Part shown: one piece after another, positions 33,269 to 41,901 of the stretch | Layout: each line of letters starts with the position of its first letter | How positions within the stretch are numbered: position 1 is the first letter of the stretch | NCBI RefSeq assembly: GCF_017875645.1 | Contig: NZ_JAGGMR010000001.1 | Span: forward strand, 5,208,001-5,272,000 | Direction: 5' to 3' | Source of the DNA: Nocardia goodfellowii | GTDB taxonomy: Bacteria > Actinomycetota > Actinomycetes > Mycobacteriales > Mycobacteriaceae | DNA length: 64,000 bases | The notes under the pieces: generated by a model | Databases searched by the model: none | Told to the model about the DNA's origin: nothing | What the model saw: the letters and a program-made list of their open reading frames with translations, nothing else | Translations under genes and position numbers: made by a program

Positions 33269-34323
33269 CCGCGCCCCTGGCCGGTATTCGTGTGCTCGAG
33301 GTCGGCACCATGCTGGCCGGCCCCTACGCCACCCTGATGCTGGCCGACCTGGGCGCGGAGGTCATCAAGATCGAACCACCGGCCGGGGACATCTCCCGGC
33401 AGGTCGGTGACTCCTACTTCGCCAGCCTCAATCGCGGTAAGCGCAGCGTCCGCCTGGACCTGAACGACCGGGCGGGGCAGCAGCGGCTGGGCGCGCTGGC
33501 GGCGGAAGCGCATGCGCTGCTGGTGAATCTGAAGCCGTCGGCGATCCAGCGGCTCGGCCTCACCTACGACGCGCTGCGGCACTGGAACGAGCGTCTGGTC
33601 TGTGTCGCCATCACCGGTTTCGGGCTGGACGCCGGCGATCATCCGGCTTTCGACTATGTCATCCAGGCGGCCACCGGCGTCGCGGCGCTGACCGGAGATC
33701 CCGCGGGACCGCCCACGCTGCCGGGGTACTCGGCCGCCGACAATTCCACCGGACTGACCGCGGCACTCGGCCTGCTGGCCCAGATCGTCTCCGGGCGCGG
33801 CGGGCAGGTAGAGGTGTCGTTGCGCGATGTCATGTTCTCCCAGCTGAACTACCATGCCGCCGCCTACCTCGACACCGGCGCCGCCCCGCAGCGGCGGCCG
33901 TTCGGGGCCCACTCGTATTACGTTCCCGCGCAACTGTTCCCGACGGCCGATGGCTATCTGGCGCTGTTCATCACACACGACGGGTTCTGGAAATCTTTCG
34001 CCGGGGAAGCCGGAATCGAGGGCTTCACCACCATGGCCGAGCGGGTCGCCCGCCGTGCGGAGGTGCTGGCGGCGGTCACCGCGGCCCTGACCGGTGACAA
34101 CGCCGACGGCTGGGAGCGGAGGTTGCGGCCGCTGGGTGTTCCGGCCGCGGCGGTGCGCACCCTGGCCGAAGCGCTGGAGCTGGTCCCGGAGGCAGTGGTG
34201 ACGGCGGGTGAGCATCGGTTGATCGGCAGTCCGATCCGGGTGGGCGGCTATCGCCCCCGGTACGGGCCGCCCCCGGCATTGGGCGAGTACGGCGAGCGGC
34301 CGCCGAGCAGGGCCGCGCGGTGA
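33265..34323 (+). CDS. CaiB/BaiF family (class III) CoA transferase
   Basis: A 352-aa class III CoA transferase. It starts LAGIRVLEVGTMLAGPYATLMLADLGAEVIKIE, contains SLNRGKRSVRLDL, and its catalytic Asp is D130 (AFDYVIQAATG). It moves CoA between carboxylic acids through an aspartyl-CoA anhydride. It is somewhat shorter than the 380-420 residues usual for the family. GTG 33265 overlaps the previous stop as GTGA, and its own stop overlaps the ligase start in the same way. Confidence 0.93.
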   Translation: MTAPLAGIRVLEVGTMLAGPYATLMLADLGAEVIKIEPPAGDISRQVGDSYFASLNRGKRSVRLDLNDRAGQQRLGALAAEAHALLVNLKPSAIQRLGLTYDALRHWNERLVCVAITGFGLDAGDHPAFDYVIQAATGVAALTGDPAGPPTLPGYSAADNSTGLTAALGLLAQIVSGRGGQVEVSLRDVMFSQLNYHAAAYLDTGAAPQRRPFGAHSYYVPAQLFPTADGYLALFITHDGFWKSFAGEAGIEGFTTMAERVARRAEVLAAVTAALTGDNADGWERRLRPLGVPAAAVRTLAEALELVPEAVVTAGEHRLIGSPIRVGGYRPRYGPPPALGEYGERPPSRAAR

Positions 34324-35723
34324 GGCATTCGGTGGCGCTCGTCTTCGAGGATCGCGAATACACCCTGGCCCACCTCGAGTCACTGGCCGGTGGGCTCGCC
34401 GCGACGCTGCGCGCGCGGGGAGTGCGCGGCGGGGATCGCGTGGCGCTGATGTCCTCTAATCGCCCGGAATTCGTCATCGCCGTGCTGGCGGTCTGGCGTC
34501 TCGGTGCGGCGGTCGTGCTGCTCAGTCCGGCCTGGAAACAGGCCGAGGTGGCGCACGCGCTGGCGATCACGCGACCCGTTCAGGCCGTGGGTGATCATCC
34601 GGTGCTGGCCGGCTTTCTACCGATGTTGTCGCTGGATGATCCCATCGCCCCGGCCTATGGGATGTCACCCGTGCCCGAGCCGGAGGCGGAGGCTATTCTG
34701 GTATTCAGCTCCGGCACAACAGGTTTGCCGAAAGCGGTGCGCCACACCCATGCTTCGCTGGCGGTGGCCGTCGAGCATTGGCGGGGCGCGCTGGAATTCA
34801 CCGCGACGGACCGCATCCAAGTACTCACACCGCCCTCGCACATCTTGGGGCTGCTCAATATTCTGCTGGCGCTGCGGACCGGGGCCTGGCTGCGCCTGCA
34901 TCGGCGGTTCGACCTGGAGCTGATGCTGCGGCACATCGAAAAGGACCGCATCACAGTGGAAATGGCGGTCGCGCCGATCGCGATGGCACTGGCCGCGCAC
35001 CCGGATCTGGAAGCCTATGATCTGTCTTCGCTGCGCTACATCATGTGGGGTGCCACGCCGGTCTCCGCCAGTGTCGCCGCGACCGTCACGCGGCGCACTG
35101 GAGTCGGCTGGGTGCCCGCCTACGGAACCAGCGAACTTCCGGTCATCGCGTGCAACCCGATCGAGGGAGCACGCCTGGACAGCGTCGGCCGTCCGGTACC
35201 GGGGGTGCGGGTGCGCGTGGTGTCGCCGGAGACCGGAAATGTCTTGGGGCCGGGGGAGATCGGTGAGATCCAGGCCCGGTCGGGGGCGCTGATGTCGGGA
35301 TACCTGCCGGACTCCGCGACCGCCTCGGTCTGGAGTGACGGCTGGTACCGCACCGGCGACATCGGCTCACTCGACGCCGGCGGCTGGCTGCGGCTCACCG
35401 ATCGGCTCAAGGAAATGATCAAGGTGCGCGGATTTCAGGTCGCGCCCGCCGAGGTGGAAGCCGTGTTGCACGCGCATCCGGCGGTGGTCGACTGCGCGGT
35501 GTTCGGGGTGCCCGATGCGGCTGACGGCGAGGCGATCGTCGCCGCGGTAAGCACGTCGGTGGCGATCGGCCGCGACGAACTCGTCGACTTCGTCGGCACG
35601 CGCCTGGCCTCCTATAAACGGCCGCGCGCGGTCGTTTTCGTGCCTCGCATTCCCCGTCTTCCCTCCGGCAAGGTTCTGCGCCGGGTTCTGAAGGAGCAGT
35701 ATGGACGTACGTCTGACGAGTGA
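34320..35723 (+). CDS. Acyl-CoA synthetase (AMP-forming ligase), operon C
   Basis: A 467-aa ANL-superfamily adenylating enzyme. Motifs are the phosphate loop SSGTTGLPKAVRH, AYGTSE (A5 region), the hinge-preceding YRTGDIG...DRLKEMIKVRGFQVAPAEVE and the catalytic Lys in PSGKVLRR. It is shorter at the N-terminus than typical acyl-CoA synthetases (about 500-550), starting at GTG 34320 by overlap with the CoA transferase stop. It activates a carboxylic acid to its CoA ester in two steps via the acyl-adenylate. The substrate is unknown. Confidence 0.92.
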   Translation: MRHSVALVFEDREYTLAHLESLAGGLAATLRARGVRGGDRVALMSSNRPEFVIAVLAVWRLGAAVVLLSPAWKQAEVAHALAITRPVQAVGDHPVLAGFLPMLSLDDPIAPAYGMSPVPEPEAEAILVFSSGTTGLPKAVRHTHASLAVAVEHWRGALEFTATDRIQVLTPPSHILGLLNILLALRTGAWLRLHRRFDLELMLRHIEKDRITVEMAVAPIAMALAAHPDLEAYDLSSLRYIMWGATPVSASVAATVTRRTGVGWVPAYGTSELPVIACNPIEGARLDSVGRPVPGVRVRVVSPETGNVLGPGEIGEIQARSGALMSGYLPDSATASVWSDGWYRTGDIGSLDAGGWLRLTDRLKEMIKVRGFQVAPAEVEAVLHAHPAVVDCAVFGVPDAADGEAIVAAVSTSVAIGRDELVDFVGTRLASYKRPRAVVFVPRIPRLPSGKVLRRVLKEQYGRTSDE

Positions 35724-36606
35724 GCAGCGACAACTGCGCGCCGCCGCCGCCAAATTGGCCGATGATCTCGGTCCCGATTCGGTCGCGGACCTCGCCGACA
35801 GCGCCCGGATCGCCCGGCTGGAGAAGGCCGTCGACACCGCGGGCTGGCGTGCCCTGCGCTCCGACGGCGCCTCCGGCGTCGAAATCGCGCTCGTGGCAGA
35901 AGAATTCGGCCGGGGACTGGTCGATGTGCCGTTCCTGGGCCCACTACTCGCCGACGATCTGCGCGGGCACGGACCGGAGCCGGAACGGCGCTGGACTGTC
36001 GCGGCGGGCGGCCGGGCCGTGGATGCCCGCGACGGCCACGGTGTGCTGGTACTCGAGCAGCGGCGGCTGCTGGCGGGCGCGGTGGGTCCCATCCTCGAAG
36101 GGGCGGACCTGACCCGGCCGGACGCCGAGATCCAGCCGCCGTTGCGTCCGCTCGCGGAACTGACGGCCGGACAAGCCGCGCGCTGGCACGCACTGGCTCT
36201 GGTCGTCACCACCGCGGATCTGGTCGGCACCGCGCGCGGCGCGCACACCCTGGCCACGGAGTACGCGAAAGTGCGTGAGCAGTACGGCAAGACGATCGGC
36301 TCGTACCAAGCCGTGGCGCATCTGCTCGCCGAAGCCCTGGCGCTCATCGAGGGGTCGATCAGTGTGCTGCGCCACGCCGCCTGGGCAGTGGACGAACTCG
36401 CCCCGGACGAGGCGGTCCGCGCCGCGCGCATCGCCAAGCTCTACTGTGCCCGCGCCGCGCGCACGGTCTGCGAGACCGCGATTCAGGTGCACGGCGGCAT
36501 CGGCAATACCTGGGACTGCCTCGCGCACGTCTACCTGCGGCGGGCCCTGGTCTCGACCGAACTGTTCCCCGTCCGACTGGAGGAAATCGACTGTGGACTT
36601 TCGTGA
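35701..36606 (+). CDS. Acyl-CoA dehydrogenase-like subunit (pair 2, small partner)
   Basis: A 301-aa acyl-CoA dehydrogenase with a reduced middle beta-domain. The N-terminal part has VEIALVAEEFGRGLVDVPFLGP and the C-terminal part YAKVREQYGKTIGSYQAVAHLLAE and ETAIQVHGGIGNTWDCLAH. AGGAG lies 4 bases before ATG 35701, which is 23 bases inside the ligase gene. It pairs with the next gene, which overlaps it by 14 bases, as in the alpha2-beta2 acyl-CoA dehydrogenases of steroid catabolism. Confidence 0.9.
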   Translation: MDVRLTSEQRQLRAAAAKLADDLGPDSVADLADSARIARLEKAVDTAGWRALRSDGASGVEIALVAEEFGRGLVDVPFLGPLLADDLRGHGPEPERRWTVAAGGRAVDARDGHGVLVLEQRRLLAGAVGPILEGADLTRPDAEIQPPLRPLAELTAGQAARWHALALVVTTADLVGTARGAHTLATEYAKVREQYGKTIGSYQAVAHLLAEALALIEGSISVLRHAAWAVDELAPDEAVRAARIAKLYCARAARTVCETAIQVHGGIGNTWDCLAHVYLRRALVSTELFPVRLEEIDCGLS

Positions 36607-37681
36607 TTCGCCGCAGGAGGCGGCGTTCCGGTCCCGGCTGCGGGACTGGCTCGCGACGGTGGCGGGGCGGTTTCCGACCTCCGGTGACGAGTACTGGGCG
36701 AAGCAGGGGGAGTGGCATCGCGCGCTGTACGCGGCCGGATTCTTCGGGCTGTCCTGGCCGAAGAATCTGGGCGGGCACGAGCTGGCGCCGGTGTACGACG
36801 TGATCCTCGACGAGGAACTCGCCGCCGCGGGCGCACCGCCGCGTCCCAGCCTGGGCTATCTGGTCAGCGGGCTCGGCCGGCACGGCAGCACCGAGATCCA
36901 ACGGCGCTTTCTGCCCGGCATGATCGACGGCAGCGAACGCTGGTGCCAGGGCTTCAGCGAGCCCGGCGCGGGTTCGGATCTGGCCTCGCTGCGCACCACC
37001 GCCACCCAGAACGGCGACCATTACGTCATCCACGGACACAAGATCTGGACCAGCTATTCCGACGTCGCGGACTGGTGTCTGCTGCTGGCCCGCACCGATC
37101 CGAAAGCGCCACGGCACAAGGGCATTTCGGCGTTCGTGATCGCGATGAACCAGCCCGGTGTGCGGCAGCGGCCGCTGCGCATGATCAGCGGCGTCACCAC
37201 CGAGTTCGGGCAGGTGGAGTTCGACGGAGCCGTGGTGCCGGCCGATCAGCTGGTCGGTGCGCCCGGCGAAGGCTGGAAGCTGGCCATGACCGTGGTCGGT
37301 CACGAACGCGAGCCCGCCACGCTCGGTTACGCGGCGCGCTACGGGAAACTGGTGCGTCAGCTGGCGGCTCGCGTCGAGGGCACGCCACCGGCCGAACTGG
37401 CCTGGGCGGCCGTGGAAACCGAGATGCTGCGACTGCACGTGCGGCGGCGGCTGTCCGAACAGTTGGACGGCGTCTCGCACGGTCCCGAGGGCTCCTTGGA
37501 CAAGCTGCTCATGACCTGGGTGGAGCAATCGGTGGGGCACGCGGCGCTGGCTGTCACCGGCACCCGGGATCCCGAACTGCTCGGGGCCTATCTGTACAGC
37601 CGCGCGCAGTCCGTCATGGGCGGCACCTCCCAGATTCAGAAGAACATCATCGCCTCGCGCATTCTTGGATTGGAAGTCTGA
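36593..37681 (+). CDS. Acyl-CoA dehydrogenase (pair 2, large partner)
   Basis: A 362-aa enzyme starting at GTG 36593, with GGAGG upstream. Conserved regions are LSWPKNLGG, RWCQGFSEPGAGSDLAS, VIHGHKIWTSY, VVPADQLVGAPGEGWKLAM and MGGTSQIQKNIIASR at the end. Gly occupies the position of the medium-chain catalytic Glu, as in the partner pairs at 24142 and 45635, so these three large partners belong to one subclass. It probably acts on the mutase product or a branched CoA ester. Confidence 0.93.
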   Translation: MDFRDSPQEAAFRSRLRDWLATVAGRFPTSGDEYWAKQGEWHRALYAAGFFGLSWPKNLGGHELAPVYDVILDEELAAAGAPPRPSLGYLVSGLGRHGSTEIQRRFLPGMIDGSERWCQGFSEPGAGSDLASLRTTATQNGDHYVIHGHKIWTSYSDVADWCLLLARTDPKAPRHKGISAFVIAMNQPGVRQRPLRMISGVTTEFGQVEFDGAVVPADQLVGAPGEGWKLAMTVVGHEREPATLGYAARYGKLVRQLAARVEGTPPAELAWAAVETEMLRLHVRRRLSEQLDGVSHGPEGSLDKLLMTWVEQSVGHAALAVTGTRDPELLGAYLYSRAQSVMGGTSQIQKNIIASRILGLEV

Positions 37682-37683
37682 CC

Positions 37684-38448
37684 GTGTACGACCTGCCCGC
37701 AGAAATCACCGTCGAAGCCGACGGCGCGCTCCGCGTCATCACCCTCAATCGCCCGGACGCGCTGAACGCGGTCAACGACGCGCTGCATACCGGGCTGGCG
37801 AAACTGTGGCCGCAGCTGTCCGACGATCGCGACGCTCGTGCGGCCGTGCTGACCGGCAGCGGCACCGCGTTCTCGGCGGGCGGCGACTTCAATTATCTCG
37901 CCGAACTGGCCCGGGATTCCCGGCTGCGTACCAAGACCATCGCGCACGGTCGCGACATCGTGCTCGGCATGGCCCGCTGCCGGGTGCCGATCGTGACTGC
38001 CGTCAACGGCCCGGCCGTCGGACTGGGGTGCAGTCTGGTGGCGCTGAGCGATATCGTCTACATCGCGGAGTCCGCCTATCTGAAGGATCCGCACGTGCAG
38101 GTCGGTCTGGTCGCGGCCGACGGCGGGCCACTCACCTGGCCGCTGCACACCAGCCTGCTGCTGGCCAAGGAGTACGCGCTCACCGGCGCGCGGATACCGG
38201 CCGAGCGGGCGCGCGAGATGGGCTTGGTCAATCACGTGGTGGCCGATCCGATGTCGGAGGCGCTGGCCTGTGCCAAACGCATGCTGGGCCTGCCGCAGCA
38301 GGCGGTCGAGAGCACCAAGCGGCTGCTGAATCTGCACTTGGAACGCGCGGTGCTGGCGGCTCTCGACTACGCGACCACCGCCGAGGAGATCTCCTTCCAG
38401 CATCCGGACTTCCACGCCATCATCGAGCAGCTGGCCGCCAAGCGGTGA
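37684..38448 (+). CDS. Enoyl-CoA hydratase/isomerase family protein (operon C)
   Basis: A 254-aa crotonase-fold protein starting at GTG 37684. Oxyanion-hole stretches are GTAFSAGGDFN and NGPAVGLGCSL. At the two usual catalytic Glu positions it has Asp (DPHVQVG) and a Gly/Asp-rich loop (AADGGP), so it may be an isomerase, lyase or hydrolase rather than a standard hydratase. It is the last gene of operon C, followed by an 11-bp terminator hairpin. Confidence 0.9.
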   Translation: MYDLPAEITVEADGALRVITLNRPDALNAVNDALHTGLAKLWPQLSDDRDARAAVLTGSGTAFSAGGDFNYLAELARDSRLRTKTIAHGRDIVLGMARCRVPIVTAVNGPAVGLGCSLVALSDIVYIAESAYLKDPHVQVGLVAADGGPLTWPLHTSLLLAKEYALTGARIPAERAREMGLVNHVVADPMSEALACAKRMLGLPQQAVESTKRLLNLHLERAVLAALDYATTAEEISFQHPDFHAIIEQLAAKR

Positions 38449-38454
38449 AACACC

Positions 38455-38480
38455 TGTGGCCCCGGGCAGCCGGGGCCACA
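38455..38480. terminator. Bidirectional hairpin between operon C and the convergent SDR
   Basis: A perfect 11-bp stem (38455-38465 with 38470-38480; TGTGGCCCCGG against its complement) with loop GCAG. It lies 6 bases after the hydratase stop and 17 before the end of the SDR gene on the other strand. Confidence 0.75.
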
Positions 38481-38496
38481 AGCGTTGGCGCGCAGC

Positions 38497-39261
38497 CTAT
38501 TTCGGCGGGAACCGCAGTGCGCCGTCGAGCCGGATGACCTCGCCGTTGAGATAGTCGTTCTCCACGATCGACTGCACCAGTTGCCCGTACTCGGGCGAGC
38601 GTCCCATCCGGCGCGGATGGGGAACCTGCTTGCTCCAATGAACTTCCAGCTGCTCTGCCGCTTTGCCGTAGGCCGGGGTGTTGAAGGTGCCCGGCGCGAT
38701 GGTGACCACGCGAATACCGAGTGGCGACAGATCACGCGCGGCCACCAGCGTCATGCCGACCACTCCACCCTTGGCGGCGGCGTAGGGCAGCTGCCCGATC
38801 TGGCCCTCGTAGGCGGCGATGGACGCGGTGTTGACGATGACGCCGCGCGAACCCTCGGCCAGCGCTTCTGTTCTGGCGATGGCCGCAGCGGACAGGCGCA
38901 GAACATTGAAGACCGCGGTCAGATAGAACTCGATGGTCGTGCGAAAACCTTCGAGCGGCAGCGGCGAGCCGTCCTTGCCGACCAGCCGGCCCCCGGCGGC
39001 CGGGCCGCCGTGGGTATCGACCGAAATCCGCAGCGGGCCCAGTGCTTCCGCGACCGCGATGGCGCCGAGCACCGATTCCTCGCTGGTGGCGTCGGTGTGG
39101 ACGTAGTGGATGCCGAGCTCGGCCGCGAGCTCCTTGCCCTTGTCGTCGGCGACGTCGGCCACCACCACCTCGGCGCCGGCAGCGTGCAGCCGGCGCACAG
39201 TGGCCTCGCCCAAGCCGCCGGTACCGCCGACCACCAGGGCCGAGTTTCCCTTGATCCGCAT
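38497..39261 (-). CDS. Short-chain dehydrogenase (17-beta-HSD10 / 3-hydroxyacyl-CoA dehydrogenase type)
   Basis: A 254-aa SDR starting at ATG 39261, with a GAGAGG site upstream. It has VVGGTGGLGEATVRRL for the cofactor, VVVADVADDKGKELA, an insert THGGPAAGGRLVGKDGSPLPLEGFR, NTASIAAYEGQIGQLPYAAAK (Ser, Tyr-x3-Lys) and a C-terminal extension with PHPRRMGRSPEYGQLVQSI. The layout is that of type II 3-hydroxyacyl-CoA dehydrogenases (HSD10). It is divergent from the operon D acyl-CoA synthetase and shares its operator region, so both are likely controlled together. Confidence 0.9.
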   Translation of the reverse strand: MRIKGNSALVVGGTGGLGEATVRRLHAAGAEVVVADVADDKGKELAAELGIHYVHTDATSEESVLGAIAVAEALGPLRISVDTHGGPAAGGRLVGKDGSPLPLEGFRTTIEFYLTAVFNVLRLSAAAIARTEALAEGSRGVIVNTASIAAYEGQIGQLPYAAAKGGVVGMTLVAARDLSPLGIRVVTIAPGTFNTPAYGKAAEQLEVHWSKQVPHPRRMGRSPEYGQLVQSIVENDYLNGEVIRLDGALRFPPK

Positions 39262-39274
39262 CTCGCGTCCTCTC

Positions 39275-39313
39275 TTGCAATTACCACTCTCGTTCGGAGA
39301 GAATAACATTCTC
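39275..39313 (+). promoter_or_regulatory. Promoter with embedded GAGAAT-N3-ATTCTC operator; leaderless start of operon D
   Basis: The operator GAGAATAACATTCTC (39299-39313) is a perfect 6+6 palindrome and ends on the base before the ATG at 39314. TTGCAA (39275-39280) and GAGAAT (39299-39304) are 18 bases apart and fit a -35/-10 pair, so the operator half-site would itself be the -10 box. Transcription would then begin at or next to the start codon, giving a leaderless mRNA, which is common in actinobacteria. There is no ribosome site before the ATG. Confidence 0.75.
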
Positions 39314-40750
39314 ATGAACATCAACACGATTCTCGAGATGGCCGCCGCGGATGCCGACCGGCCGGTGGTGACGGCCGCGGGCCGATCGCTGACCGCCGCC
39401 GAGCTGTCCGCCCTGGCCCGCCGCGCGGCCGGACGGTTCCGGGGCCATTCGGCGGTGCTCTACCTGGGCGTGAACCATCTCGCCTACCCGGTGGCCCTGT
39501 TCGGATCGGTGCTGGCGGGGGTGCCGTTCGTGCCGTTGAACTACCGGCTCGGTGCCGAGCAACTGGGCGCGCTGGTGGACCGCCATCCAGGGGCGCTGGT
39601 CCTGCGCGCCGAGGACCTGGACGACTTGGTGAAAACTGATGGGACACAGGCCGATACGGCGGAGTTCGAGCTGGATTGGGACGGCGAGAGCGTCGCAGTG
39701 ATCATCTACACCAGCGGTACCACCGCCGCCCCCAAGGCGGCTCTGCTGCGCCACCGGCACCTCATGGCCTACATACTCAACACGCTCGAATTCGGTTCCG
39801 CGGCATCCTCGGACGCGACGCTGGTGTCGGTACCGCCCTATCACATCGCGGGCCTGACGAATCTGTTGTCGAACCTCTATACCGGTCGGCGCATCGTGTA
39901 CCTCACCGCATTCGATCCGCGCGAATGGCTGGAAATCGTTCGGGCCGAGCGAGTTACCCATGCCATGCTGGTGCCCACCATGCTGGCCCGCATCGTCGGC
40001 GCGGTCGACGGCGCCGACGCGGGGACGCCCGGCCTGCGCAGCCTGGCCTACGGCGGATCGCGTACACCCCGGCCGGTCCTGGAGCGGGCGCTGCGGGTCT
40101 TCCCGCACACCGGTTTCGTCAACGCCTACGGGTTGACCGAAACGGCCTCATCGATCGCGCTGCTCGGACCCGAGGAACACCGCACCGCCTTCGCCGCCGC
40201 GGACCCGGCCGTGCGTGCCCGGCTGGGCTCGGTGGGCCGCGCCCTACCGGGTATCGAGATCCAGATCCGCACGGAGGCGGGCGAACTCGCCGAGCCCGGG
40301 GCGACCGGCCTGGTTTTCGCGCGCGGGGCACAGGTCTCCGGCGAGTACGGCGGGCGTAGCGTCCTGGACGCCGAAGGCTGGTTCCCCACCCGGGATCTCG
40401 GTTACCTCGACGCCGAGGGCTACCTCTTCATCGAGGGCCGCGCCGACGACACCATCATCCGGGGCGGCGAGAATATCGCGCCGGCCGAGATCGAGGACGT
40501 GCTGCTCGGGTATCCGGGCGTCACCGAGGCCGCGGTCATCGGGGTGCCGGATCCGGAATGGGGACAGCGCGTGGTCGCCGTTCTGGTCGGCGCCGGTGAC
40601 CCGGAGGAGATCAAACGCTGGGTGAAGGGCCGCCTGCGTTCGTCCAAGACGCCCGACGCCATCGTGTTCCGGCCCGAACTGCCCAAGACCGAAACCGGAA
40701 AGCTGTTGCGCCGCAACCTGGTCGCCGAACTGGAGAGCACACATGCCTGA
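39314..40750 (+). CDS. Acyl-CoA synthetase (AMP-forming), operon D
   Basis: A 478-aa adenylating ligase. Motifs are YTSGTTAAPKAALLRH, YGLTETAS, FPTRDLGYLDAEGYLFIEGRADDTIIRGGENIAPAEIED and KTETGKLLRR with the catalytic Lys. The frame is open further upstream to 39110, but those residues do not resemble a ligase; ATG 39314 is the natural start and directly abuts the operator. It overlaps the thiolase gene by 8 bases. It activates a carboxylic acid for operon D. Confidence 0.93.
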   Translation: MNINTILEMAAADADRPVVTAAGRSLTAAELSALARRAAGRFRGHSAVLYLGVNHLAYPVALFGSVLAGVPFVPLNYRLGAEQLGALVDRHPGALVLRAEDLDDLVKTDGTQADTAEFELDWDGESVAVIIYTSGTTAAPKAALLRHRHLMAYILNTLEFGSAASSDATLVSVPPYHIAGLTNLLSNLYTGRRIVYLTAFDPREWLEIVRAERVTHAMLVPTMLARIVGAVDGADAGTPGLRSLAYGGSRTPRPVLERALRVFPHTGFVNAYGLTETASSIALLGPEEHRTAFAAADPAVRARLGSVGRALPGIEIQIRTEAGELAEPGATGLVFARGAQVSGEYGGRSVLDAEGWFPTRDLGYLDAEGYLFIEGRADDTIIRGGENIAPAEIEDVLLGYPGVTEAAVIGVPDPEWGQRVVAVLVGAGDPEEIKRWVKGRLRSSKTPDAIVFRPELPKTETGKLLRRNLVAELESTHA

Positions 40751-41888
40751 AGCAATCATCGTCTCCGCGCTACGCACACCCATCGGTACCGCCCGCCGGG
40801 GGGCTTTGCGCGACACCACCGCGTTCGACCTCGCCCGCCACGTGGTGACGGCTGCCGCCGCCGCGGTGGGCGGCCACCCGATCGACGACGTGATTCTGGG
40901 CGAGGGGCGTTACGGTGGCGGCGTCATCGCCCGGCACGCAGCGCTCACCGCCGGTCTCGACACCGTGCCGGGGCTGGCCCACAACCGGCACTGCGCCGCG
41001 GGGATGGCGGCGGTGCAGACCGCGGCGGCCGGCATTCGCGCGGGCATGGACGAGGTGATCATCGCCGGCGGGGTGAATTCCGATTCCACCGCGCCCAGAG
41101 CGCGCTTCCGGACCGGTCCCGAGGAATGGGCGGACCCGTGGGTCTCGCCCACCCATCCCGACCGGCCCGACGCCCCGAATCTCGACATGTCGATCACGGT
41201 CGGCTGGAACACGGCGGTGAAATACGGCCTGACCCGGGAAGAGCTGGACGCCTGGGCGTTACGGTCGCACCGTCACGCGATCGCCGCCATCGACGCGGGC
41301 CGCTTCGACGCCGAGATCGTCCCCATCGACACACCGCACGGGCGGTTCGCCGTGGACGAGCATCCGCGCCGCACCACCAGCGCCGAGAAGCTGGCCGCGC
41401 TCGCGCCATTGCATCCGGAGATCGAGGGTTTCAGCATCACCGCGGGCAATGCCTCCGGCGCCAACGACGCGGCCGCCGCGCTGGTCATCGCCAGCGACGC
41501 CACCGGCCTGCCGGCGCTGGGCACCATCCGGTCCTGGGCCTCGGCCGGTATCGATCCGGCGCTGACCGGATTGGCCCCGATCGCGGCCATCCGCAAAGCC
41601 CTTGCCCGCGCGGGCGTTTCGATCGGCGAGATCGACCTGTTCGAGATCAACGAGGCGTTCACATCGGTGCCGGTGGCGATGATCAAGGAGTTCGGCCTCG
41701 ACCCGAGCCGGGTGAACGTGAACGGCAGCGGCTGCTCGCTGGGGCATCCGGTGGCGGCCACGGGCGCGCGGATGATCGTCACCATGGTGCATGAATTGCG
41801 CCGTCGCGGCGGCGGGCTGGGTCTCACGGCGCTGTGCGCGGGCGGCGGCATGGGCTCCGCGACGCTGATCGAGGTCCCGGCCCGTTGA
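40743..41888 (+). CDS. Acetyl-CoA acyltransferase (thiolase), operon D
   Basis: A 381-aa thiolase. The nucleophile is C84 (NRHCAAG), followed by ITAGNASGANDAAAAL, EINEAF, GHPVAATG (His) and LCAGGGMG (second Cys). The usual NxNGGAIxxGHP stretch is NVNGSGCSLGHP, a common variant. All catalytic residues are present, so it should cleave a 3-oxoacyl-CoA. Confidence 0.94.
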   Translation: MPEAIIVSALRTPIGTARRGALRDTTAFDLARHVVTAAAAAVGGHPIDDVILGEGRYGGGVIARHAALTAGLDTVPGLAHNRHCAAGMAAVQTAAAGIRAGMDEVIIAGGVNSDSTAPRARFRTGPEEWADPWVSPTHPDRPDAPNLDMSITVGWNTAVKYGLTREELDAWALRSHRHAIAAIDAGRFDAEIVPIDTPHGRFAVDEHPRRTTSAEKLAALAPLHPEIEGFSITAGNASGANDAAAALVIASDATGLPALGTIRSWASAGIDPALTGLAPIAAIRKALARAGVSIGEIDLFEINEAFTSVPVAMIKEFGLDPSRVNVNGSGCSLGHPVAATGARMIVTMVHELRRRGGGLGLTALCAGGGMGSATLIEVPAR

Positions 41889-41901
41889 CCGACGCTGACC
41901 G

